A DNA stretch of 31,776 bases. It comes from a virus. Location: IMG/VR virus record IMGVR_UViG_3300025130_000027, positions 1 through 31,776 of that record. One strand, 5' to 3'. Position numbers and translations under genes: made by a program. Position 1 is the first letter of the stretch; the number at the start of each line of letters is the position of its first letter. Positions 17,147 through 24,601 of this stretch are shown one piece after another. The notes beneath the pieces were generated by a model. That model was not told the origin of the DNA. It did not search any database and worked only from the letters and a program-made list of their open reading frames with translations.

Positions 17147-17330
17147 ATTTCTGTTGATTTTTGTTGTTGACTCTGCAAAGTTGATAAGTTAATTCCCTAT
17201 TAACAAGAGGCTTTCCGCATCATGCCGATGCAGATGGGTATGATGCAACTTTAAACTTTTATCATGTATAATGCCCCTTGACACGACTCCTTTATATGGT
17301 GAATTTTGTAGAAAATAATGGCAGAAAACT
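17147..17330. promoter_or_regulatory. Divergent late promoter region
   Basis: A 184-base gap with no gene between the leftward protease/capsid/tail block and the rightward terminase block, so promoters for both must lie here. It contains an inverted repeat GCATCAT/ATGATGC (17217-17223 with 17240-17246), nested with a hairpin GCATC/GATGC (17217-17221, 17227-17231). This is a plausible site for a late activator serving both directions. A TATAAT at about 17268 and a TTGACA at about 17278 are present but not properly spaced, and no clean TAnnTTTG box was found on either strand, which fits promoters that depend on an activator. Confidence 0.5.
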
Positions 17331-17774
17331 ATGAGTAACTTAAGTAAACAGCAGCAGAAAGAGTGGGCTAAAACTCTATTTATTTCCGAACACCTAACAC
17401 AAGCAGAATTAGCTGATAAAGTAGGTGTCTCACGAATTACAATGAATAAGTGGATTAAATCAGAAAGATGGGAGGAACTTAAGGTTGGAATAACTCTTAC
17501 CAAGAGCGAACAGTTGAAGAACCTTTACAATCAAGTAGGGGCCCTCAATAAATTTATTTCTTCAAAGGACGAGGGCAAGAGGTTTGCTGATAGTAAAGAG
17601 GCGGATATCCTTATGAAACTATCTGCATCAATAAAGAAAATGGAGGATGATGTCGGTATTGCTGAAGTAATTGAGGTTGGGAGAAAATTTATTGAATTTA
17701 CCAGAAGAATAGATGTAGAGAAAGCTAAGGATTTAGCCGCTCTTTATGATGCATTTATCAAAAGTATTCTATAA
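17331..17774 (+). CDS. Terminase small subunit (Mu gp27-like, HTH)
   Basis: A 147-residue protein with an N-terminal helix-turn-helix, QAELADKVGVSRITMNKWIK (about 24-43), followed by a helical oligomerisation region and a C-terminal helix pair. This is the form of small terminase proteins that recognise the phage packaging start. It is the first gene of the rightward head block and shares a TAATG stop-start overlap with the large terminase gene, which implies coupled translation. An alternative reading as a generic DNA-binding regulator is less likely given that overlap. Confidence 0.8.
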   Translation: MSNLSKQQQKEWAKTLFISEHLTQAELADKVGVSRITMNKWIKSERWEELKVGITLTKSEQLKNLYNQVGALNKFISSKDEGKRFADSKEADILMKLSASIKKMEDDVGIAEVIEVGRKFIEFTRRIDVEKAKDLAALYDAFIKSIL

Positions 17775-19303
17775 TGAAAGCCACAGATAAAGAAGCATTA
17801 CGGGCATGGGAAGAGTTTATTAAGAATATAGCTCGGTCAACTGAATTAGATGAAGATAGGAGTATTGATGAGATAGAGAAACACAGACGCTATCTTGAAG
17901 ATCATCCAATTGAATGGATTAAATTCTTTTTTCCCCAATACTGTAAGTATGAATTTGCCCCATTTCATATTAAAGCAATCAGACGTATTCTTCGCAATGA
18001 TGAGTGGTTCGAGGTTCTGAGTTGGTCTCGAGAGTTAGCTAAGAGTACAGTAACAATGTTCATAGTGCTTTACCTGGTACTCACGGGTAAAAAGAAATTT
18101 GTAGTCCTTGCATCTGCAACTAAAGATGCAGCAGAAAGACTATTAGCTCCATACAAGGGGCAACTAGAGGCTAATGCTCGTATAAAGGCATATTACGGTG
18201 AACAAAAGAAGTTGGGACAATGGACATCAACAGCTTTCACAACTAATGCAGGTATTGGTTTTGTATGCCTAGGTGCTGGTGATAAACCTCGTGGAGCCAG
18301 AAATGAAAATATTCGACCAGATATATTATTACTTGATGATTTTGACACAGATGAGGAGTGTCGCAATCCTGATGTGCTACAAAAAAAATGGGAGTGGTGG
18401 GAGAAGGCCCTATACCCGACACGCTCAATATCAGAGCCTACACTTATCATCTTTTGTGGTAATATAATTGCTGAAGATTGCTGTGTTAAAAGAGCTGGTA
18501 ATAAAGCTGATAATTGGGATATTGTAAACATTAGAGATAAGAATGGGATATCAACTTGGCCTAATAAGAATACAGAGGAGCTCATTGATATTACCCTGAG
18601 AAAAATATCAGAAAAAACTATTCAAGGGGAATATTATAATAATCCAGTATCTGAAGGAGAGGTATTCAAAAGTATTCATTACGGAAAGGTACCCAAGCTA
18701 TCAAAGTTTAAGTTCTTGATAATATATGGTGACCCTGCACCTGGAGAGAATAAATCAAAGAACTCTTCAACTAAAGCAGTAGCTCTTACTGGTATGATTG
18801 GGGATACATTATATGTTATAAAATGCTTTTGTGATCGTGCCCTTAATTCTGAATTTATTGAATGGTATGCTCGACTACAAGAGTTCGTAAATCGAGAGGC
18901 TCCAATATATATGTGGATGGAAAATAATAAGCTTCAGGACCCTTTCTTTCAACAACTATTCAAGCCTCTGGTAAAGCAATATCGAAAGGATCACGAAGTA
19001 GATCTTTTCATACGAGGAGATGAGGAAAAAAAGACAGATAAAGCTACAAGAATTGAAGCTAACCTAGAGCCACTAAATAGAGAAGGTCATCTAATCTTCA
19101 ATGAAAAAGAGAGGGAGAATGAACACATGAAGAATATGGTAAATCAATTTAAACTATTCACTCTTCGTTTAAAATATCCAGCTGATGGTCCAGATACAAT
19201 AGAAGGAGCTCTTAGACAGATTCGTCAAAAGTTTAAAGAGAGAACAGGGACAACTTGCGTTGCCATAAAAACGATTAAAAAACGAAATAGTAAGCGATTA
19301 TGA
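17774..19303 (+). CDS. Terminase large subunit (Mu gp28-like)
   Basis: A 509-residue packaging motor. The N-terminal ATPase has a variant Walker A, WSRELAKST (84-92), a coupling-type segment VVLASATKDAAERLL and a Walker B ILLLDDFD (184-190). The C-terminal nuclease starts FLIIYGDPAPGENK with the first metal-binding Asp at D320, followed by WMENNKLQDPFFQ and a later DGPDTIEGA. It cuts and pumps DNA into the prohead. In Mu-like phages it packages from the right end of integrated copies by headful. The length is normal for the family. The start overlaps the small subunit and the end overlaps the next gene by four bases (ATGA). Confidence 0.95.
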   Translation: MKATDKEALRAWEEFIKNIARSTELDEDRSIDEIEKHRRYLEDHPIEWIKFFFPQYCKYEFAPFHIKAIRRILRNDEWFEVLSWSRELAKSTVTMFIVLYLVLTGKKKFVVLASATKDAAERLLAPYKGQLEANARIKAYYGEQKKLGQWTSTAFTTNAGIGFVCLGAGDKPRGARNENIRPDILLLDDFDTDEECRNPDVLQKKWEWWEKALYPTRSISEPTLIIFCGNIIAEDCCVKRAGNKADNWDIVNIRDKNGISTWPNKNTEELIDITLRKISEKTIQGEYYNNPVSEGEVFKSIHYGKVPKLSKFKFLIIYGDPAPGENKSKNSSTKAVALTGMIGDTLYVIKCFCDRALNSEFIEWYARLQEFVNREAPIYMWMENNKLQDPFFQQLFKPLVKQYRKDHEVDLFIRGDEEKKTDKATRIEANLEPLNREGHLIFNEKERENEHMKNMVNQFKLFTLRLKYPADGPDTIEGALRQIRQKFKERTGTTCVAIKTIKKRNSKRL

Positions 19304-19722
19304 CAAATAGCTTTATTGAAAGAGGTGATTATGATGCTAGCGTATTCAGAGAAATACTTGATCAAATAACAAGGGAGGATGAATCAACAGTGGAGATATG
19401 TGAGAATAGGGCTATTGATGAATTGACATCTTATTTATCTTCTCGATACGACTGTGAAACATTGTTTGACCAAAGGGGTAGTAATCGTAGTAATCTTGTA
19501 CTTATGATGTGTATAGATATCGCAGTGTATCATATGTTTTGTATTGGTAATCCTGTGAAACTATCTCAAGTAAGAAAGGATCGCTATGAAAGAGCTATAG
19601 ATTGGGCTAGAGCAGTTAACAAAGGACAGGTGAATATTCATAATGCTCCTTTATACCAAGATGATAGAAGACAAGCACGCTACAGAGGTAGCAGTAACAA
19701 AAAACGAACTAATCACTATTAA
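19300..19722 (+). CDS. DUF1320 / gp36-like head-tail connector protein
   Basis: A 140-residue helical protein. Its core ENRAIDELTSYLSSRYDCET, LVLMMCIDIAVYHMF and RYERAIDWARAVNKGQV match the pattern of Mu-like gp36 (DUF1320) proteins, which help close the head or join it to the tail. The C-terminus is basic (RRQARYRGSSNKKRTNHY). The gene starts within the large terminase stop (ATGA overlap) and is followed after five bases by the portal gene. In Mu this gene lies further downstream, near the capsid; its position between terminase and portal is a local rearrangement. Confidence 0.7.
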   Translation: MTNSFIERGDYDASVFREILDQITREDESTVEICENRAIDELTSYLSSRYDCETLFDQRGSNRSNLVLMMCIDIAVYHMFCIGNPVKLSQVRKDRYERAIDWARAVNKGQVNIHNAPLYQDDRRQARYRGSSNKKRTNHY

Positions 19723-19727
19723 CCATT

Positions 19728-21038
19728 ATGGCACAAAGAAAGAAAAACAGAATAACAAGCGGTGGAAATATTGGGTCTAGCAACAGAACTATTGTTCTTA
19801 CTGCTCCCAATCGTTTCGGAATTGATATTGAAACATATATTCAAAGTATTCGTCTTGCTGATAACGTGGATTACTCTAGGAGGAGTAAGCTGTTTGATCT
19901 ACATACAGCTATAGAGATGGATACTCATTTAACCTCTGTAATTGAAAAGAGAATCAACGCTATTGTATGCTCTCCTATTGAATTCAAGCGTAATGGTAAG
20001 TCTGATGATAGTGTTAATGTTCATATAAGATCACCTTGGTTTATTAAGTTCCTTGCAGATGCTCTCTCTAGTAAGTTCTACGGATTCTCACTATTCCAAT
20101 TTTACAGGGATGGTAAATGGTTGAAGTACGATCTAATACCTAGAAAACATGTTGATCCTTATAAAGAGCTTATTCTTAGACGTCAAAGTGATATGACAGG
20201 TATACCCTGGTACGAATTTGACGATCTACTATTTGTTGGTGATAAAAATGATTTAGGATTATTGACCAAAGCTGCTCCATGGGTGATATATAAGCGCAAT
20301 ACAACAGGTGATTGGGCTCAATTCTCAGAAATCTTCGGAATGCCTATACGTGAATACGTATATGATGGAGATGATGAAGAGGAGCGTAGGAGAATTGAAG
20401 AAGATGCAATTAATCAAGGTTCAGCTGGTGTATATATACATACAAAGGACTCCTCTCTTAAATTCGTTGAAAGTAATAATAAGAATGGGTCAAGTGATCT
20501 TTATGATCGATTCATTGAAAGATCAAATAAAGAGATATCAAAATTGTTCTTAGGGAACACTCTGACAACAGAGGAGGGACGTACAGGCACTCAAGCTCTT
20601 GGTAAAGTTCACCAAAATGCAGAAACAGAGAAGACACAGGCTGACAAGCTTTTCATTTTGAATCTTCTAAATTATGAGATTACCGAGATCTTTAAAAACT
20701 TTGGTATCAATACAGATGAAGGAGAGTTTAATTTCGTTTCACCTGAGAAAATTGATCTTGATAAGTTTATGGATATTTTACTCAAGGCTAAACAGATGGG
20801 AGTTCCTATTGATGACGATTTTATTTACGAAAAATTCGGAATTGAAAAACCAAGGGAATATAATAAGAAGACTAAGCAGAAGCAAGGTAAGCAGGAGATG
20901 AATGAGTTGGATCAATCTAAAAGTAAGATTAGGAAAAAAAGTGAATATTCCAATAAAAGAAAGAATAGCTTTTTAAATCGCCTATTTAATTTTTTCGTTC
21001 AAGCCCCGATAGGCAACGGGGCTCGTTTAAAATTCTAG
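19728..21038 (+). CDS. Portal protein (DUF935, Mu gp29-like)
   Basis: A 436-residue portal subunit, the twelve-part ring at the head vertex through which DNA passes. The pattern DNVDYSRRSKLFDLHTAIEM and DTHLTSVIEKRINAIVCSPI (residues about 45-85) and the middle PWVIYKRNTTGDWAQFSEIF (about 183-202) are typical of DUF935 portals, as is LFLGNTLTTEEGRTGTQAL. The C-terminal 55 residues are Lys-rich and extended. Codons 421-423 (AAT TTT TTC with its surroundings) form a T TTT TTC slippery site followed by a stem-loop (20990-21023). A minority of ribosomes should therefore shift to -1 and continue into the MuF gene, giving an 866-residue portal-MuF fusion. Mu gp29 and gpF are separate proteins, so this would be a variant arrangement. 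Confidence 0.9.
   Translation: MAQRKKNRITSGGNIGSSNRTIVLTAPNRFGIDIETYIQSIRLADNVDYSRRSKLFDLHTAIEMDTHLTSVIEKRINAIVCSPIEFKRNGKSDDSVNVHIRSPWFIKFLADALSSKFYGFSLFQFYRDGKWLKYDLIPRKHVDPYKELILRRQSDMTGIPWYEFDDLLFVGDKNDLGLLTKAAPWVIYKRNTTGDWAQFSEIFGMPIREYVYDGDDEEERRRIEEDAINQGSAGVYIHTKDSSLKFVESNNKNGSSDLYDRFIERSNKEISKLFLGNTLTTEEGRTGTQALGKVHQNAETEKTQADKLFILNLLNYEITEIFKNFGINTDEGEFNFVSPEKIDLDKFMDILLKAKQMGVPIDDDFIYEKFGIEKPREYNKKTKQKQGKQEMNELDQSKSKIRKKSEYSNKRKNSFLNRLFNFFVQAPIGNGARLKF
20990..21023 (+). promoter_or_regulatory. Programmed -1 ribosomal frameshift signal at the portal-MuF junction
   Basis: The heptamer T TTT TTC (20990-20996) is in the correct register in the portal frame (codons 20991-20993 and 20994-20996). 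Five bases later comes a stem of seven pairs, five of them G-C (21002-21008 with 21017-21023, loop of eight). After a -1 slip the next codon is CGT at 20996, and the frame is open through the MuF gene to 22325. The MuF frame has no ATG, GTG or TTG upstream of 21158, although the 53 codons before it (VNSLYRNADDEKAVKLGF ...) look like coding sequence. Confidence 0.7.
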
Positions 21039-21157
21039 TCAATTCTCTTTATCGTAATGCTGATGATGAGAAAGCTGTTAAACTTGGATTTCAATTTGAT
21101 TTTGAAAAGGTAAAAGGGCTACTCAAGCGTATATATTCTCTAGAATTAGATGTTGAT

Positions 21158-22327
21158 ATGAACATTGATAAAGAAATCTGGGAAGAGTTTCGCAGTGTAT
21201 ATTATCAAGCAATAAAACATGGATTTGGTGAAAAAAAAGATGATCGAGATCTTGATTATTTCTTTTACCAAGAGCTACGTGATAATGTCGATGTCATTGC
21301 AGCCTTTAAAACGCATCGTATGCAAGTTGATATATCAGAAAGATTACTCGATGAGAATGGTGAGCTTAAAACTTTTCATCAATTTGAGAGAGATACTAAA
21401 GATATTGTTGATCATCAATGTAGACATTGGCTTAAAACAGAATACGATACTGCTATCCTAAGGGCTCAGCAGGCCGCTGATTGGAGAAACTTCATTCGAT
21501 ATAAGGATATACTCCCTAATCTCAAGTGGATGCCAACTTTGTCGGTTACTCCAGATCATCATCATAAAGAATATTGGAGCATTGGGTTAACTCTTCCTAT
21601 TGATGATGACTTCTGGAATAAACATCGACCTGGTGATAGATGGAACTGCAAATGTTCGCTTAAACAAACAGATGAACCAGTTACACCTAATGTGATCTTA
21701 TCTTCTATGCCTAATATTATCCCTGATAAAGGGCTAGACAATAGAGTGGATAAAGATGGAAAGATATTCTCAGATACTCACCCATACATCGCAACAGCTG
21801 ATAAAAAGGCCCAAAAGGCTGTAAAGAGATTCATCTCTGAAAACACGGATCATACAACTTATGAGGAAACTAGATTTAAAGGAGGTGGATTGATCCGAAT
21901 AGCTGAAGGTGTAAAACAAGGGGCTAATGAAGCTAAAAAGAACCTGAAGGCTCTCAAAGAAATCGCCAAATATTATAATGCTAGGTATGAACTCCTAGGT
22001 ATTGATAATACACCTGGACAAAAGAACCCAGACTGTCTGAATCTGGATAATGGGTATTATTGTGACATCAAGGTTCCCAGCTCTGAGAACGGCAAGAATG
22101 CCATTCAAGCAAGTATAAAGTCCGCAAGTAAACAGAAGGTTGAAGAGGTATATATCTATCTTGAGAAGGAATACAAAGGAGAAGATATAAGAAGAGGACT
22201 TCTGGATGCATTCCAAAAAGGAAGGGCTGCAACTGTCAAAACCGTAATAATACGCCATAAGAATGGAGAGATAAAGACTATCGTTGCAGATCAGATACGT
22301 AAAGCTATTAAAAAACATCGGCGGTAA
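21158..22327 (+). CDS. MuF (gpF-like) minor head protein with C-terminal toxin-like nuclease domain
   Basis: The first ATG is at 21158 (389 residues), but the same frame is open and looks coding back to 20996, so the true product probably begins by frameshift from the portal. Residues 1-175 are the MuF head morphogenesis domain, ending in the conserved LPIDDDFWNKHRPGDRWNCK block (146-165) with its C-x-C. Residues 245-389 form an extra domain: GQKNPDCLNLDNGYYCDIKV (287-306), with PD (291-292) and DIK (303-305), then alternating helices and strands. This resembles CdiA-type tRNase and PD-(D/E)xK toxin domains. Fusions of MuF to polymorphic toxin domains are known in temperate phages; such toxins could be packaged and delivered. 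No separate immunity gene follows, only a structured non-coding stretch. Confidence 0.8.
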   Translation: MNIDKEIWEEFRSVYYQAIKHGFGEKKDDRDLDYFFYQELRDNVDVIAAFKTHRMQVDISERLLDENGELKTFHQFERDTKDIVDHQCRHWLKTEYDTAILRAQQAADWRNFIRYKDILPNLKWMPTLSVTPDHHHKEYWSIGLTLPIDDDFWNKHRPGDRWNCKCSLKQTDEPVTPNVILSSMPNIIPDKGLDNRVDKDGKIFSDTHPYIATADKKAQKAVKRFISENTDHTTYEETRFKGGGLIRIAEGVKQGANEAKKNLKALKEIAKYYNARYELLGIDNTPGQKNPDCLNLDNGYYCDIKVPSSENGKNAIQASIKSASKQKVEEVYIYLEKEYKGEDIRRGLLDAFQKGRAATVKTVIIRHKNGEIKTIVADQIRKAIKKHRR

Positions 22328-22394
22328 CCTTCATAAGAAAATTACCGCCGGGGGGGCGCGATCCAGTGGATCTCACCGATTCGGTATTGCTACC
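22310..22394 (-). ncRNA. Candidate structured small RNA antisense to the MuF 3' end
   Basis: The 103-base gap after MuF holds no gene on the plus strand. On the minus strand a TATATTTG -7 box (22401-22408) is followed by a compact set of hairpins: CGGTA/TACCG (22391-22395 with 22382-22386), GATCC/GGATC (22368-22372 with 22360-22364), a run of seven C, and a perfect nine-pair stem (22342-22350 with 22319-22327) that ends three bases before six T. Promoter, structured body and terminator-like end together suggest an RNA of roughly 85 nt. Its 3' end is complementary to the last codons and stop of the toxin-like MuF gene. No known RNA family is recognised. Confidence 0.45.
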
Positions 22395-22400
22395 GCACTA

Positions 22401-22408
22401 CAAATATA
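22401..22408 (-). promoter_or_regulatory. Bacteroides-type -7 box for the candidate small RNA
   Basis: The minus strand reads TATATTTG, a full match to TAnnTTTG and identical to the box ahead of the 25105-25368 gene. No TTTG -33 element is found at the usual spacing, so strength is uncertain. Confidence 0.4.
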
Positions 22409-22430
22409 ACAAATTAATCAATAATAAGTT

Positions 22431-23048
22431 ATGACGGTAAAAGAATTTTCTAATTTATTCAAAGAGAAAGAGACTGAAGTTGCCGATCTATTCGCAAGAG
22501 TATTACCAGTTAAACTAGGTAATATGGCAAAAGAACACTTTAAGGATAACTTTCGTAAAGGTGGCTTTGTTGATAATTCTCTTGAGGTATGGCCAAAGGC
22601 TAAAAGGCAATCAGGAAGTTCAGCTGATAGCTCCTATGGGCCTCTATTATCAGGAAGAAACAGGCTAGCATCCTCTATTGATTTTAGACCAATAACAGCT
22701 GGTTTTATAGTGTTTACGCCTATCGCTTATGCTAGGATCCACAATGAAGGTGGTGAAACTAACCCCAGTGTAACCCCTAAAATGAGACGATTTGCATGGG
22801 CTAAATATTATGAAGCAACCAAAATAACAAAGAGTATGGATAAAGATCAAAAGAAAAGTCTAGCCAAGTCAGCTGGTGAAAATGCTCTGATGTGGCAAAG
22901 GCTTGCATTGACAAAAAAAACAACTCTTAAGGTTAGAATTCCACAACGTAAATTTCTTGCACCTTCAAGTGAACTTAATAAAGCAATGAATACTAAAATG
23001 GAATTGGAGATTAAACAGATAATGAATAGCCGTTTGAACGGCATTTAA
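22431..23048 (+). CDS. Phage virion morphogenesis protein (Mu gpG-like tail completion)
   Basis: A 205-residue protein following MuF, as gpG follows gpF in Mu. It contains the gpG pattern: an N-terminal helix ending in MAKEHFKDNFRKGGFVDNSL, then WPKAKRQSGSSADSSYGPLL, SGRNRLASSIDFRP and the conserved TPIAYARIHNEGGETNPSVT (about 103-122), ending in IPQRKFLAPSSEL. It is thought to sit at the head-tail interface and complete the connector. The Lys-rich insert at about 125-165 is longer than in Mu. The next gene follows after 11 bases. Confidence 0.85.
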   Translation: MTVKEFSNLFKEKETEVADLFARVLPVKLGNMAKEHFKDNFRKGGFVDNSLEVWPKAKRQSGSSADSSYGPLLSGRNRLASSIDFRPITAGFIVFTPIAYARIHNEGGETNPSVTPKMRRFAWAKYYEATKITKSMDKDQKKSLAKSAGENALMWQRLALTKKTTLKVRIPQRKFLAPSSELNKAMNTKMELEIKQIMNSRLNGI

Positions 23049-23059
23049 ACACTAATCAA

Positions 23060-23488
23060 ATGGAAGAATTATATTTAAACATACAAAAAGAAATTGGACT
23101 TAATTGTAGTGATATAGTACAAATTAATGAGGATGTAGGTCAGCTTGAGTGTGGAAATCCTGATGAGGCGGGATTTCAATTAAGCTATCCAGCTGTTCTT
23201 ATTAATGTAGCGGACGTTAATTGGACAGATGCTGCTATTGGACAAAAGGGAGATGTGACAATATCAATTAAACTAGCAATTAACTCATTTACCTCAAATA
23301 TGTATGGGTTAACCGATGAAACGAGACTTCTTGAACGAATGGCCCTATTCAGACAAGTCCACAATAGTATTCATAGGAAAAAGCTTGGTACTGTAATGCC
23401 AATCGTGAGATATAAATCAAGATCCTACTCAATAGAAGGGGGAATAAAGGTATATGAGTCTCTTTATAAAACGACATTCAAGGATTAA
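23060..23488 (+). CDS. gp37-like head-tail joining protein
   Basis: A 142-residue protein, last in the rightward head block. The pattern SYPAVLINVADVNWTDAAIG, then QKGDVTISIKLAINSFTSN and a C-terminal YKSRSYSIEGGIKVYESLYK is that of short tail-terminator/neck proteins (Mu gp37/gpJ region) with a mixed alpha/beta fold. Its last five codons and stop lie inside a perfect inverted repeat shared with the convergent gene; both proteins end in -TFKD. Confidence 0.65.
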   Translation: MEELYLNIQKEIGLNCSDIVQINEDVGQLECGNPDEAGFQLSYPAVLINVADVNWTDAAIGQKGDVTISIKLAINSFTSNMYGLTDETRLLERMALFRQVHNSIHRKKLGTVMPIVRYKSRSYSIEGGIKVYESLYKTTFKD

Positions 23489-23540
23489 ATAAACGCCTCT
23501 TCGATTTCTTCGAAGAGGCGTTTATTTAATCCTTGAATGT
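23474..23540. terminator. Bidirectional terminator formed by a perfect 31-bp inverted repeat
   Basis: Arms at 23474-23504 and 23510-23540 are perfectly complementary, with a five-base loop TTTCT. The GC-rich inner part (CGCCTCTTCGA) with the AT-rich outer part works as a terminator for the convergent head block and the ImmA-type gene. The arms include the last codons and TAA stop of both genes, which is much longer than termination needs. Confidence 0.85.
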
Positions 23541-24599
23541 TATATATATTGCCTGATTCTTTGATGGCTGTATACTTGCTTTCCTTAACCAATATTTTGC
23601 AAACACTTCGTGTATCTGATATTTATCAACAATTTCATTATAGGTGATGATAGGCTTCTTTTTTTTATTTGCAAAGACAATCTTTCTCAAGTCATTACCA
23701 TTTAGTAGATGTGCATTAGCAAAGTCATTGGCCTTTTTCTCAATCACAGCAAGTCTCCGTTTGCCCACAGATGTACAATCTTCATTATCAAACACACTAG
23801 AGCCTTTATCGTTTATTACGTGCCCAATCTCATGAAATAAGGTATTCCAGCAACTAGCTAAATCATGACCTCTATCTGTTATTATTACTATAGGGCTATT
23901 ATTATACCAATGAACTAAGCCAAATACAGTGTTATGTAAGTACGGTGATAAAAGGAGTGTAATCCCCAATTTATGAAAAACATCTGTCAGGGATTTAATA
24001 TAGTTAGGGTCCTCTAGATGATTGATCCATTCTTTTTTATTTATCCAGTTGATCAATCTTTCCTCATTGTAATTTGGAGGTTTTTTAGACTCATATAGAA
24101 TAATTCCTTTTCTTAATATTACAGATAGATTTACTTCATGAATATTATTCGATTTAGTGGATTTAAAAAGTGAATAATTAGCTTTGTTTGACTCAATCAC
24201 CTCCTCGATAGAGTCCTGATTAAAATAGTCTAGTATATCATTTAATTTATCAATAGCAGAATTACTTACCTCTTCTATATAGGAGAGAGCTTCTTTAAAA
24301 GCTCGAATTTCTACTTTTGATTTTTTATATTCTAACTGACACCTATTACAAGTGTCTTTGTAATTATCTTGAAAGGTCTTAATGAATAATTCTAGTTCAT
24401 AAATCCCGAAATATTCAGCTATTTTTTTAATTTCTGAACGATTAAACTTTATACGCTCCTGGATTGGTCCTTTGGTTATTAAAGTTTCTAGTGTGCCAAT
24501 ATCTTTTTGATGTATCTGTGCAATTGAATAAATTTCTTGACCTATGGTGTTTAATTCTGATCTTGCATCATAAACATCAGGTTTGTTTTTTCTGTCCAT
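23526..24599 (-). CDS. ImmA/IrrE-family metallopeptidase, HigA-type antitoxin/regulator
   Basis: A 357-residue protein with a zinc protease site LFHEIGHVI (H256, E257, H260) and a likely third ligand E287 in AVIEKKANDFANAHLL. The preceding region (FKSTKSNNIHEVNLSVILRK, then LGITLLLSPYLHNTVFGLVHW) matches the middle of HTH-ImmA antitoxins of HigBA-like pairs. A clear N-terminal helix-turn-helix is not obvious; residues 47-75 are a weak candidate. The gene starts two bases after the upstream partner ends, so the two form an operon ordered toxin then antitoxin. In other systems ImmA cleaves a repressor, so a role in prophage induction is also possible. Its last codons lie in the 31-bp palindrome. 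Confidence 0.75.
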   Translation of the reverse strand: MDRKNKPDVYDARSELNTIGQEIYSIAQIHQKDIGTLETLITKGPIQERIKFNRSEIKKIAEYFGIYELELFIKTFQDNYKDTCNRCQLEYKKSKVEIRAFKEALSYIEEVSNSAIDKLNDILDYFNQDSIEEVIESNKANYSLFKSTKSNNIHEVNLSVILRKGIILYESKKPPNYNEERLINWINKKEWINHLEDPNYIKSLTDVFHKLGITLLLSPYLHNTVFGLVHWYNNSPIVIITDRGHDLASCWNTLFHEIGHVINDKGSSVFDNEDCTSVGKRRLAVIEKKANDFANAHLLNGNDLRKIVFANKKKKPIITYNEIVDKYQIHEVFAKYWLRKASIQPSKNQAIYITFKD

Positions 24600-24601
24600 A
24601 G

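Noticed and set aside
17189-17503. Minus-strand open frame of 104 codons over the divergent region
   Set aside because: It covers the start of the small terminase gene and the promoter gap; the Cys/His-rich sequence shows no family and no start context.
18193-18585. Minus-strand open frame of 130 codons inside the large terminase gene
   Set aside because: Antisense to the conserved ATPase motifs of the terminase; no domain or neighbouring gene supports it.
21002-21023. Stem-loop near the portal end as a transcription terminator
   Set aside because: It lies inside the portal coding sequence in the middle of an operon, has no proper T tract (GTTTAAAATTC follows) and is placed exactly five bases after a slippery heptamer; frameshift stimulation explains it better.
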